Source: Pseudomonas sp. B33.4 (GTDB taxonomy: Bacteria; Pseudomonadota; Gammaproteobacteria; Pseudomonadales; Pseudomonadaceae). From it: a stretch of DNA of 64,000 nucleotides. The stretch is taken from positions 5,679,001-5,743,000 of the forward strand of contig NZ_CP140706.1 of assembly GCF_034555375.1 (NCBI RefSeq), written 5' to 3'. Below are positions 8,959 through 16,637 of the stretch, piece after piece. The notes under the pieces were generated by a model. It saw nothing but the letters and a program-made list of their open reading frames with translations, did not search any database and was not told the origin of the DNA. The number at the start of each line of letters is the position of its first letter. The stretch's first letter is position 1. The position numbers and the translations under genes are program-made.

Positions 8959-9774
8959 TTACAGCCGCGCCAACAATTCCCGCGTTTTTTCGATCGCCAT
9001 CTGCGCCCGCTGCAATCCGCTCACGCCCAGCTCCAGCAGTTTCACCGTGGGAATTTCCAGACTCAGTGGAATATTAGTCGGCAGTGCTTTCAGCAACCCG
9101 AGCAGATCGAAATCACCCTCGCCGGGAAACCGCCGCTCGTTGCGCGCCTGACGCAAGATCTCGGCCATGTCTGACGGTCTTGGCTCCGCGACATCACATA
9201 ATTGCGCATAACGCAGACGCGACGCGGGTACATCAGCCAGATCCGCCAAGCGTGACGCCGAACGATCAAAGTGGAACGCATCGACCAGCACCGCAGCGTT
9301 TTCCCGACCCGCGTTCTCGACAATGCGCAACGCTTGCTCAAGATTGCGCGCATCGGTCCAGGGCATGAACTCCAGATGTGGGTGCAACCCGTAAGGCGCA
9401 GCCAGATCGCAAAGGGCCGCGAAGTTATCGGTGAGGCGTTGCTCGTCAGGATCGTTACCGGCGACCAGCAATTCAGTAGCGCCAAATTCCGCACCGACCG
9501 TAAGAAGCTTCTCGAATTCGGTGACAACGGTTTGCGGCTTCAAACGCAGGATTTCCACGTCGAGCACGCGAATGCCGGTATCGCGCAGGCGCTGCAACGT
9601 CTGACGCCGCAAATCACCGTCGGCTACTAACGGGAAATGAAATTCCTCAGGCGTCGCCGGCTCCAGACGCAGGCCGACATGGCTGTAACCGGCGCGCGCA
9701 GCGACCTCGACCATTTGTGGCGGTGACAACTCCAGCACGGTGAGGCTGGCCAATGACAGGATTCGTTCGCTCAT
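8959..9774 (-). CDS. Sugar phosphate isomerase/epimerase-like TIM-barrel protein
   Basis: 271-residue member of the xylose-isomerase-like AP-endonuclease-2 barrel family. Family-type metal-ligand segments are visible: LEFMPW (Glu), VLVDAFHFDRS (Asp/His), YAQLCDV (Gln) and SLEIPTV (Glu), in the same order as in QuiC. Start at ATG 9774 with GAGG 7 nt upstream; a longer start would run into the preceding gene. It begins 2 bp after the Gfo/Idh stop, so the two are co-transcribed. The family includes isomerases, epimerases and dehydratases such as the QuiC N-domain, so a dehydratase role is an alternative. Substrate unknown. Confidence 0.85.
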   Translation of the reverse strand: MSERILSLASLTVLELSPPQMVEVAARAGYSHVGLRLEPATPEEFHFPLVADGDLRRQTLQRLRDTGIRVLDVEILRLKPQTVVTEFEKLLTVGAEFGATELLVAGNDPDEQRLTDNFAALCDLAAPYGLHPHLEFMPWTDARNLEQALRIVENAGRENAAVLVDAFHFDRSASRLADLADVPASRLRYAQLCDVAEPRPSDMAEILRQARNERRFPGEGDFDLLGLLKALPTNIPLSLEIPTVKLLELGVSGLQRAQMAIEKTRELLARL

Positions 9775-9776
9775 GT

Positions 9777-10838
9777 TCAAACCTCGATCAGTGCAGGGGC
9801 GCAAGCACGGCCGGTAGCGGCGGCCTCGCGTATGGCTTCGATCAGCGCCAAAGTGCGCGCAGCGTCGGCCGCACTTACCAGCGGCTCGACTTCACGCCGC
9901 GCCACACGTACAAAATGCTGTAACTGCAAGCGTAAAGCGTCGTCACCGCTGTAGGACTCTTCGACCATCAACAAGGGCTCATGCCAACCGGCGTCGACCT
10001 GATCAGCGGCGTAATGCCAACGCTTGAGCTGCGGAATGCTTAAGGCGCCGGCAGTCCCGGCCAGCAAGTAGCACGGCTGATCGGCCTGGCGCGGATACAC
10101 CGGGTTCTCGCCGGAATCCAGCTCCCAACTCCAGGGCGCGGCGACCGCATCGGATCCGCTCAACGTGCCCAATGTGCCGCCCTCGAATTGCAGCAGCACC
10201 GCCGCGTTGTCTTCGTTGGCGAAACCGCGCACGGCGTTGTCGGTAATCGCTTGTACCGAGCGCACCTCGCCGCACAGATGCCGGAGCAAATCGAGGTCGT
10301 GAATCAGATTGGTCAGCAACATCCCTGCCCCGGGTTCGCGACGCCAAGGGATCTCGAAATAACTGTCCGGCTTGCGCAACTGGAACAACGCGGTAACGGT
10401 GGTCAGACGCCCGAGCGCCCCGCTCTGCACCAACTCATGAGCGCGAACGATCAGCGGATTGTGGCGTCGGTGGTGGCCGACCAGTACCGGAACGCCGCTG
10501 CTTTTGACCGCCGCGACCAGCTCACGCACTTCGTCCAGATGCACACCAACCGGTTTTTCCAGCAACACCGGTATGTCCGCCGCCAGGCAATCGAGCGCCG
10601 TGCTGACGTGTTGATTGTTCGGATTGGCGACGATCACCGCGTCTGGCCTGATGTACTCGAGCATCTGACGGTGATCGGCGAAATGCCTTACACCCCACTC
10701 AGCCGCCAAAGCTGCGGCTAGCGGCCCGGGATCCGCCACTGCGCACAGCGTCGCTTCGGTGAGGGTTTGCAGATGCCGATAATGTTGCTGGCCCATGTTG
10801 CCGGCGCCGATCAAGGCGATTCGAAGGGGCGGATTCAA
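9777..10838 (-). CDS. Gfo/Idh/MocA-family oxidoreductase
   Basis: NAD(P)-dependent sugar or polyol dehydrogenase of 353 residues. The Rossmann loop ALIGAGNMGQQH is at residues 8-19, the conserved EKPVG at about 94-98, and the D-x-x-x-H region as LIHDLDLLRHLCG near 180. I start it at TTG 10838: AAGGA lies 7 nt upstream and the Rossmann strand follows after six residues. An in-frame GTG at 10874 has no visible RBS and adds a low-complexity lead. An AANAANAA motif and an IclR-like palindrome lie directly upstream. It heads the minus-strand operon with the isomerase-like gene. Substrate unknown; inositol-like or hydroaromatic polyols are possible. Confidence 0.87.
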   Translation of the reverse strand: MNPPLRIALIGAGNMGQQHYRHLQTLTEATLCAVADPGPLAAALAAEWGVRHFADHRQMLEYIRPDAVIVANPNNQHVSTALDCLAADIPVLLEKPVGVHLDEVRELVAAVKSSGVPVLVGHHRRHNPLIVRAHELVQSGALGRLTTVTALFQLRKPDSYFEIPWRREPGAGMLLTNLIHDLDLLRHLCGEVRSVQAITDNAVRGFANEDNAAVLLQFEGGTLGTLSGSDAVAAPWSWELDSGENPVYPRQADQPCYLLAGTAGALSIPQLKRWHYAADQVDAGWHEPLLMVEESYSGDDALRLQLQHFVRVARREVEPLVSAADAARTLALIEAIREAAATGRACAPALIEV

Positions 10839-10856
10839 GGTGCGGTCCTTTTGTGA

Positions 10857-10864
10857 TTGTTGTT
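10857..10864 (-). promoter_or_regulatory. Candidate Hfq/Crc CA motif at Gfo/Idh gene
   Basis: On the minus strand this reads AACAACAA, an exact AANAANAA, a few nt before the AAGGA ribosome-binding site of the TTG-started gene. It supports both the start choice and catabolite control. Confidence 0.5.
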
Positions 10865-10887
10865 GGAATATCACTCAAGCAACAATT

Positions 10888-10902
10888 TAGAACCGAGTTC
10901 CA
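10888..10902 (-). promoter_or_regulatory. Candidate IclR-type box upstream of Gfo/Idh operon
   Basis: Minus strand TGGAACTCGGTTCTA: two 6-bp arms with a 3-bp spacer and one mismatch. It has the same geometry as the perfect box at 11989-12003 next to the iclR-family gene. Confidence 0.45.
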
Positions 10903-10969
10903 GAATCAAAAACCCATCGCTTTCAAATCCGTGCGAACACCGCACAACTTCGTGAACAACAAATTCCCT

Positions 10970-11058
10970 GTAGGAGTGAGCCTGCTCGCGATCTCGGTGT
11001 ATCAGTTGGCATTAATATTGGCTGATACACCGCGATCGCGAGCAGGCTCACTCCTACA
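10970..11058. repeat. REP doublet, family A
   Basis: Inward-facing TGTAGGAGTGAGCCTGCTCG arms, about 89 bp, between the 3' end of the iclR-family gene and the upstream region of the Gfo/Idh operon (both on the minus strand). Confidence 0.9.
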
Positions 11059-11079
11059 AGGGCACTGCGTGAATTCGGA

Positions 11080-11856
11080 TCAGATAAACAGTTCTGAGGC
11101 CAGGCTTGCTGCTGATAATTCTTCGGTGAAGGTCAGCAACAACGGCGCCAGCTCATGCAAGCGCGCCCCCGGCATCCGCGCACTCGGTCCGGCGATACTC
11201 AGTACACCAATCACCCGACCATCTGTTGGATGCCTCACCACCGCCGCAATCGCCGAAGTCCCCACTGCCGAACTTTCTTCGACACAGGCATAACCCTGCT
11301 CGCGCGCCAGACGCAGCCGTTCCAGCAATTCGATGTTCGAGCGCGGCGCATTCGGCCCGATCCCCACCGGCACTTCCGCCGCCTGCCGCTCGACCAGTGA
11401 CAACGCCTCGGCATCACTCATACACGCCAGCCACGCATGCCCGGAGGCGGTGTAGAACAGCGGCGCATCGCGGCCCATGTCCGGGTCATAACGCAGACCG
11501 GTGCGCGCACCCTGGGCCTTGGCAATCCAGGTCTGGCGCTCGCCGTCGATTACCCCCAGCCGCACAAGTTCGCCGGTTTCCTGCGCCAGTCGATCAAGCA
11601 CCGGCTGGACGATGTCGGCACCGCTGCTCGATAGATACTGGAAGCCCATCGCTACTAGTTTGGTCGACAGGTGATAGCGCAATGTTTCCGCGTTCTGGCG
11701 CACGTAGCCCAGGCGGATCAGCTCGGCGAGCAAGCGGTGCGTCGCGCTTTTGGGGATATCCAGTTGCTCGGCCAACGTCTGCATCGGCAGCCCGCGCGGA
11801 TCACTGGTGAGGCTTTCGAGCACGCTGAAAACCCGTTCGATTTGACTGCCGGCCAT
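11080..11856 (-). CDS. IclR-family transcriptional regulator
   Basis: 258 residues: an N-terminal winged helix (QIERVFSVLESLTSDPRGLPMQTLAEQLDIPKSATHRLLAELIRLGYV) and a C-terminal GAF-like effector domain (about 80-250) ending near AAVVRHPTDGRVIGVLSIAGP. I chose ATG 11856 because family members begin just before this helix. Longer in-frame starts at 11895 and 12015 exist and lack a clear RBS. The gene sits between the two arms of the uncharacterised catabolic cluster and is divergent from the FAD dehydrogenase gene. Matching TGGAAY-N3-RTTCYA palindromes lie in front of both arms. The effector is unknown. Confidence 0.88.
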   Translation of the reverse strand: MAGSQIERVFSVLESLTSDPRGLPMQTLAEQLDIPKSATHRLLAELIRLGYVRQNAETLRYHLSTKLVAMGFQYLSSSGADIVQPVLDRLAQETGELVRLGVIDGERQTWIAKAQGARTGLRYDPDMGRDAPLFYTASGHAWLACMSDAEALSLVERQAAEVPVGIGPNAPRSNIELLERLRLAREQGYACVEESSAVGTSAIAAVVRHPTDGRVIGVLSIAGPSARMPGARLHELAPLLLTFTEELSAASLASELFI

Positions 11857-11988
11857 GGGGACATCCAAAGAAATTTTGCCGATTCTAGAAGACATTGGCG
11901 GCAAAGCGAAATCTGGAACCACTTGTTCGATAACCGCCCGCTTTGTTGAATCAACGCTTGTCGAGCCGCTCCAGCACTGGTTATTTTC

Positions 11989-12003
11989 TGGAATCAAATT
12001 CCA
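11989..12003. promoter_or_regulatory. Candidate IclR-family operator, perfect palindrome
   Basis: TGGAATCAAATTCCA: perfect 6-bp arms with a 3-bp spacer, very close to the E. coli IclR box TGGAAATNATTTCCA. It lies in the iclR/FAD-dehydrogenase divergent region, 30 bp before the latter's start codon. Confidence 0.55.
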
Positions 12004-12010
12004 AAAACAA
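12003..12010 (+). promoter_or_regulatory. Candidate Hfq/Crc CA motif at FAD dehydrogenase
   Basis: AAAAACAA, an exact AANAANAA, 10 nt before the GGAG ribosome-binding site at 12021-12024. Confidence 0.45.
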
Positions 12011-12032
12011 TTCATCGCTGGAGTGTTGTTTG

Positions 12033-13772
12033 ATGTCTGCCGAACTCCCGGAAATCGACTGTGACGTATTGGTCGTCGGATCCGGCGCTGCCGGGTTGTC
12101 GGCCGCCGTGACGGCCGCGTGGCATGGCTTGAAAGTCATCGTTGTCGAGAAAGATCCGGTATTCGGTGGCGCCACCGCCTGGTCCGGTGGCTGGGCGTGG
12201 GTGCCGTGCAATCCACTGGCGCGTCGGGCCGGCATCGTCGAAGACATCGAACAACCGCGCACCTATTTGCGCCATGAATTGGGCGAGCATTTTGATTCGG
12301 CGATGATCGACGCCTTCCTTGAAGCGGGGCCTCGCATGGTCGCGTTTTTCGAGCAGCACACCGCACTGCAATTTGCCGATGGCAATGCCATTGCCGACAT
12401 TCATGGTGACACGCCGGGCGCTGGCACTGGTGGCCGCTCGGTCATCGCTGCGCCCTATGACGCACGCAAAGTCGGACGCCTGCTCAAGCGTCTTCGTACA
12501 ACGATGCGCGAAACGTCCTTCATGGGCATGCCGATCATGGCCGGGGCGGATCTGTCGGCGTTTCTCAATCTGACGCGCTCAATGAAAGCCGCATGGCATG
12601 TAACCCAACGTTTCACTCGGCACTTGTTCGACCTCGCGGTGCATGGCCGGGCGATGCAACTGGTCAACGGCGTGGCGCTGGTGGCAAGGCTGGCGAAGTC
12701 CGCCGAAGACCTTGGCGTTCTGCTCTGGGAATCGGCGCCCGTAACGGAACTACTGCGTGATGGCTCGCTCGTCTCGGGCGCGGTGGTCAACACCCGCAAG
12801 GGCCCGATCCGCATTCATGCCCGCAAGGCCGTGGTGCTTGCCGCCGGTGGTTTTGCCAATGACATCGAGCGGCGCAAAGCCTTGTTCCCGCGCACACCGA
12901 CCGGCCACGAACATTGGGCGCTGCCGCCACTGGCCGTCAACGGCGATGGCTTGCGCCTGGGCGAAAGCGTCGGTGCACGGGTCAATACCGATGTGGCTTC
13001 GCCCGTGGCGTGGGCACCGGTATCGCAAGTGCCGCATGCCGACGGCAGCGTTGGCCATTTCCCACACATCATCGAACGCGGAAAACCCGGGATCATCGGG
13101 GTTCTGCGCAACGGCCAGCGCTTCGTCAACGAAGCCAATGGTTACTACGACTACGTCAGCGCGATGGTCGCCGCCGCGCCGGAAGGCGAAGAGGTCGCCT
13201 CATGGCTGATCTGCACCCACGCCTTTCAACGGCGTTATGGATTGGGCATATCGCGGCCATTTCCGCTGCCAGTGTCAGCATTTATCCGCAGCGGCTATCT
13301 GAAAACCGGTAACACCGTTGAAGAATTGGCCACTGCTTGCGGCATTGACCCGAGCGCTTTGCGCCAGACCCTCGACGACTACAACCTCCATGCCCGCGAC
13401 GGCGCAGACCCGTTGTTCGGGCGCGGCGCCACACCCTACAACCGCAAACAGGGTGATCCGGCGAACCTTCCCAACCCCTGCGTCGCCCCAATAAACACCG
13501 GCCCGTTCTACGCCGTAAAAGTCCAACCGGGCTGCTTCGGTACGTTTGCCGGCCTCAAGGTCAACCCACACGCGCAGGTGCTGGATGCCAACGAACAACC
13601 CATCACCGGCCTCTACGCTGCGGGTGGCGACATGGCCAGCATCATGGGCGGCCACTATCCGGCGGGCGGGATCAACCTCGGTCCGGCGCTGACTTTCGGT
13701 TACATCGCCGCCCGGCACATTGCCGGCATGACTGCTTTCGAACAGGAGATCGACCATGCAGCACATCGTTAA
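12033..13772 (+). CDS. FAD-dependent dehydrogenase (3-ketosteroid-dehydrogenase/fumarate-reductase family)
   Basis: 579-residue flavoprotein. The FAD-binding GSGAAGLSAA (about residues 18-27) is followed by EKDPVFGGATAWSGGWAWVP. The C-terminal YPAGGINLGPALTFGYIAARH is the second FAD motif shared with 3-ketosteroid delta-1-dehydrogenases. No secretion signal, heme motif or FMN-attachment domain is seen, so it is a cytoplasmic enzyme that introduces or removes a ring C=C bond. Start ATG 12033 has GGAG 8 nt upstream. It overlaps the following aldo-keto reductase by 17 bp. A hydroaromatic or cyclic-ketone substrate fits the shikimate neighbourhood, but this is inference. Confidence 0.88.
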   Translation: MSAELPEIDCDVLVVGSGAAGLSAAVTAAWHGLKVIVVEKDPVFGGATAWSGGWAWVPCNPLARRAGIVEDIEQPRTYLRHELGEHFDSAMIDAFLEAGPRMVAFFEQHTALQFADGNAIADIHGDTPGAGTGGRSVIAAPYDARKVGRLLKRLRTTMRETSFMGMPIMAGADLSAFLNLTRSMKAAWHVTQRFTRHLFDLAVHGRAMQLVNGVALVARLAKSAEDLGVLLWESAPVTELLRDGSLVSGAVVNTRKGPIRIHARKAVVLAAGGFANDIERRKALFPRTPTGHEHWALPPLAVNGDGLRLGESVGARVNTDVASPVAWAPVSQVPHADGSVGHFPHIIERGKPGIIGVLRNGQRFVNEANGYYDYVSAMVAAAPEGEEVASWLICTHAFQRRYGLGISRPFPLPVSAFIRSGYLKTGNTVEELATACGIDPSALRQTLDDYNLHARDGADPLFGRGATPYNRKQGDPANLPNPCVAPINTGPFYAVKVQPGCFGTFAGLKVNPHAQVLDANEQPITGLYAAGGDMASIMGGHYPAGGINLGPALTFGYIAARHIAGMTAFEQEIDHAAHR

Positions 13773-14589
13773 TGCCCAAGGTTTGAACATGCCGAAACTC
13801 GGCCTCGGCACCTGGCCGATGCTCGGTGACGAATGCACCCGCGCCGTCGAGCAAGCGCTGGAGCTCGGTTATCGACACATCGACACCGCAGCGGCCTACA
13901 ACAACGAAGACGCCGTCGGACAAGCGCTGGCGAACACGCCGACACCCCGCGAGCAGATTCATGTCACCAGCAAAGTCTGGTGGGATCAGTTGCAACCCGA
14001 CGCAATGCGCCACTCCCTGGATCGCAGCCTCACAGCCCTGCGTAGCGACTACGTCGATCTGTTCATGATCCACTGGCCGACCACCGACTGGGATCTGCCG
14101 CGTACCCTTGCCACGTTAGCCTCGTTCAAGCAGCAAGGCCTGGCCCGCAACATCGGCGTGGCGAATTTTCCGCTGCCCCTGCTGCGCAAAGTCGTCGAGG
14201 AGTACGGCATCGGTCTGTCAGCGATTCAGGTCGAGTACCACGTCCTGCTCGGCCAAAACGCCCTGCTCGACTACGCCCGGCAACACGATATGGCGCTGAC
14301 GGCCTACACCCCGTTGGCGCGTAATAAGGTGTCGGACATCCCGCAGATCCAACAGATCGCCAAAAAACATAACGTGTTACCAACGCAAGTCGCACTCAAG
14401 TGGCTGCTCGAGCAGGCCAACGTCGCAGCGATTCCCAAGGCCAGCAGTCGGGCCAATCAACTGGCCAACCTACAGGCGCTGAATGTCGACCTCGACCCGG
14501 CAGACCGGGCGCTTATCGCCGGTTTGTCGAAACGCGAACGCCAGGTCAATCCGGCGTTTGCCCCCGTGTGGGATGAATTCGATAACTGA
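13756..14589 (+). CDS. Aldo/keto reductase
   Basis: NADPH-dependent carbonyl reductase of 277 residues, close to the 2,5-diketo-gluconate reductase (DkgA/DkgB) branch. The full catalytic tetrad is visible: D43 (GYRHIDTA), Y48 (AAAYNNE), K73 (TSKVWW) and H106 (MIHWP). The cofactor-binding C-terminus is IPKASSRANQLANL. It overlaps the FAD dehydrogenase gene by 17 bp, so the two are one operon and probably act on consecutive oxidation states of the same cyclic or sugar-derived carbonyl. Substrate unknown. Confidence 0.9.
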   Translation: MQHIVNAQGLNMPKLGLGTWPMLGDECTRAVEQALELGYRHIDTAAAYNNEDAVGQALANTPTPREQIHVTSKVWWDQLQPDAMRHSLDRSLTALRSDYVDLFMIHWPTTDWDLPRTLATLASFKQQGLARNIGVANFPLPLLRKVVEEYGIGLSAIQVEYHVLLGQNALLDYARQHDMALTAYTPLARNKVSDIPQIQQIAKKHNVLPTQVALKWLLEQANVAAIPKASSRANQLANLQALNVDLDPADRALIAGLSKRERQVNPAFAPVWDEFDN

Positions 14590-14728
14590 TGAGGAAAATG
14601 GTCGACTTCTCTCATTTCCGGGCAAACGTCTTACGTGCTCTTACAGATCTGTCCTGCACGCTTTTTCCGCTGCGGTTATTCATAGGGCCGGCGATAAACG
14701 CCCAATCAACCTATGAGAGAAATCGATC

Positions 14729-15601
14729 ATGTTATGGAACAAGGCAAAACGCAGCGAAAACGTAAACGACCAACGAAAGGACAAGGATGTCCGTAGCCCG
14801 ACAGGGAAAATCCTTGCCGCCGGCCTGGTTGCCTCCGTGCTGGGCTTTTCGGCAACATTCTGGGCCGACATTGAAAAAGCATTCGGCCCGGAAGCCGCAG
14901 TAGCCGCCAAGGTACAAACGGAGGCGACCATCCAGCTCCAGCTTCAGATCCATGATGACCCGCATCGCGTCTTCGTCGAGTCCATCCTGGGAAGCAGCGA
15001 AGAAGTCTGGACTGAACTGTTTGCGCAACTGGGCCAACAGTATCAGCCGCCAGCACTGGTTCTGTTTGATGAAAAAGTCGCGACGGGCTGCGGGCCACAG
15101 CGCCCGAATGAAATGGGCTTGTTTTACTGCCCTGAGGACAAAACGATCTACATCAATCTCGAAACACTGGGAGAAGTGGCCGTCCAGTCCTCAAGCGTCA
15201 GCGACTTTGCTCAGGCCTATGCGATCATTCACGAGGTCGGACACCATATTCAGAACGAAACCGGGGTGCTCACACGCCTTGAGCAAGCCCAGGCACAGGG
15301 TCAAAAATATCCAGGGGCGGACGGGCTGAGTGTTCGTCTGGAGTTGCAAGCCGATTGTCTGGCAGGCGTCTGGGCGCACCACGCGCAAGAGCGCTTCAAA
15401 TGGCTGGAACCCGGAGATATTGATGAAGCGCTGACGGCCGCCTCCATGGTCGGTGATGACTACTTGATGCGCAAGGCGAATAACACCGTCAACCCGAAGG
15501 AGTTCGCTCACGGCACCTCCGAGCAACGCATCAAATGGTTCAATACCGGATTCAATGACGCTGAGGGCGACTGCAGGACCTTTGACGGCGCGCAGTTATA
15601 G
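14729..15601 (+). CDS. YpfJ-family neutral zinc metallopeptidase, copy 1
   Basis: 290 residues with an N-terminal transmembrane anchor (about 27-48) and a zinc peptidase domain carrying HEVGHH at 168-173. A downstream Glu in LELQADCLAGVWA is the probable third zinc ligand. Conserved cysteines flank GLFYCPEDKTIY. It is the upstream member of a tandem pair with the gene at 15750: same start MLW, same motifs, but clearly diverged through the anchor and linker, which here lack the Gly-rich and Gln-rich stretches. Function of the family is poorly known; the active site appears intact. Confidence 0.87.
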   Translation: MLWNKAKRSENVNDQRKDKDVRSPTGKILAAGLVASVLGFSATFWADIEKAFGPEAAVAAKVQTEATIQLQLQIHDDPHRVFVESILGSSEEVWTELFAQLGQQYQPPALVLFDEKVATGCGPQRPNEMGLFYCPEDKTIYINLETLGEVAVQSSSVSDFAQAYAIIHEVGHHIQNETGVLTRLEQAQAQGQKYPGADGLSVRLELQADCLAGVWAHHAQERFKWLEPGDIDEALTAASMVGDDYLMRKANNTVNPKEFAHGTSEQRIKWFNTGFNDAEGDCRTFDGAQL

Positions 15602-15749
15602 TCCGTGACAACAGCGTGAATCAATGCCACACCCGTGATCGAACTGTCAGTCCAATCCTAATGTCTGACGACCGGACTGGCGCCACACTCGCACAGCAGC
15701 AACACTCATCACCACGTTACTCTCCACCGGAAAAGAAGAGGATTCCCAC

Positions 15750-16637
15750 ATGCTATGGAAAAAAGGCCGACGCAGTGACAACGTCGTCGATGCCCGTGGT
15801 GATGATGCCGGTGGCGGTGGCGGCATGCGTTTCGGCGGTGGCAAAGGCCTGAGCCTGGGCGCGATCCTGCTGATCGTCGGCATTGGCTGGATCACCGGGC
15901 AGGATCCGCTGCAGATTCTCGGCCAGCTCGCCGGGCAATCGGGCCAGCAAGCGGCACCGACTTCGCAAACCCGTCAGGCGCCGCCAGCCAATGATGAACA
16001 GGCCGAATTCGTCCGCTCGATCCTTGGCGATACCGAAGACACCTGGGGCGCGATTTTCCAACAGGCCGGGCGGCAATATAAAGATCCGACGCTGGTGCTG
16101 TTCAGCAATCGGGTCAACTCGGCCTGCGGTCTTGCAACCTCGGCGACCGGCCCGTTCTATTGCCCGGCCGACCAGAAGGTCTATCTGGACATGGCGTTCT
16201 TCCAGGAAATGTCGCAACGCTTCAAAGCGGCCGGCGACTTCGCTCAGGCCTATGTGATCGCGCATGAAGTCGGACACCATGTGCAGACGCTTCTCGGTGT
16301 CTCGGCGAAAATTCAGACAGCCCGCCAGCAAGGCCGGCAAATGGAAGGCGATGGCGGCTTGCTGGTGCGTCAGGAACTGCAGGCCGACTGCCTCGCGGGT
16401 GTCTGGGCCTACAGCGCACAGAAGCGCTTGAACTGGCTGGAACCGGGCGACATCGAAGAAGCCTTGAATGCGGCCAACGCCATCGGTGATGATCGCCTGC
16501 AACAACAGGGTCAGGGCCGTGTGGTGCCGGACTCGTTTACTCACGGTACGTCGGCGCAAAGGGTGCGCTGGTTCAAAACCGGATTCGCGCAGGGCCAGGT
16601 CGGCCAGTGCGACACCTTCGCGGCGAAAAACCTGTAA
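15750..16637 (+). CDS. ypfJ: YpfJ-family neutral zinc metallopeptidase, copy 2
   Basis: 295 residues. The N-terminus is Gly-rich (MRFGGGKGLSLG), followed by one membrane segment at about 36-50. A Gln/Ala/Pro linker leads to the peptidase domain with HEVGHH at 172-177 and QELQADCLAGVWAYSAQ. This copy has the classic YpfJ layout, so it is probably the ancestral one and the gene upstream the diverged duplicate. Its stop codon directly abuts the ATG of the following hydrolase gene (TAAATG), which suggests co-expression. Confidence 0.9.
   Translation: MLWKKGRRSDNVVDARGDDAGGGGGMRFGGGKGLSLGAILLIVGIGWITGQDPLQILGQLAGQSGQQAAPTSQTRQAPPANDEQAEFVRSILGDTEDTWGAIFQQAGRQYKDPTLVLFSNRVNSACGLATSATGPFYCPADQKVYLDMAFFQEMSQRFKAAGDFAQAYVIAHEVGHHVQTLLGVSAKIQTARQQGRQMEGDGGLLVRQELQADCLAGVWAYSAQKRLNWLEPGDIEEALNAANAIGDDRLQQQGQGRVVPDSFTHGTSAQRVRWFKTGFAQGQVGQCDTFAAKNL

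Noticed and set aside
11914..11930. Third IclR box (TGGAAC ... GTTCGA)
   Set aside because: Arms are present but the spacer is 5 bp and symmetry is weaker than in the two 6-3-6 boxes.
12033..14589. Steroid degradation genes
   Set aside because: The FAD dehydrogenase family includes steroid enzymes, but no other steroid catabolic gene is present; the assignment would rest on family name alone.
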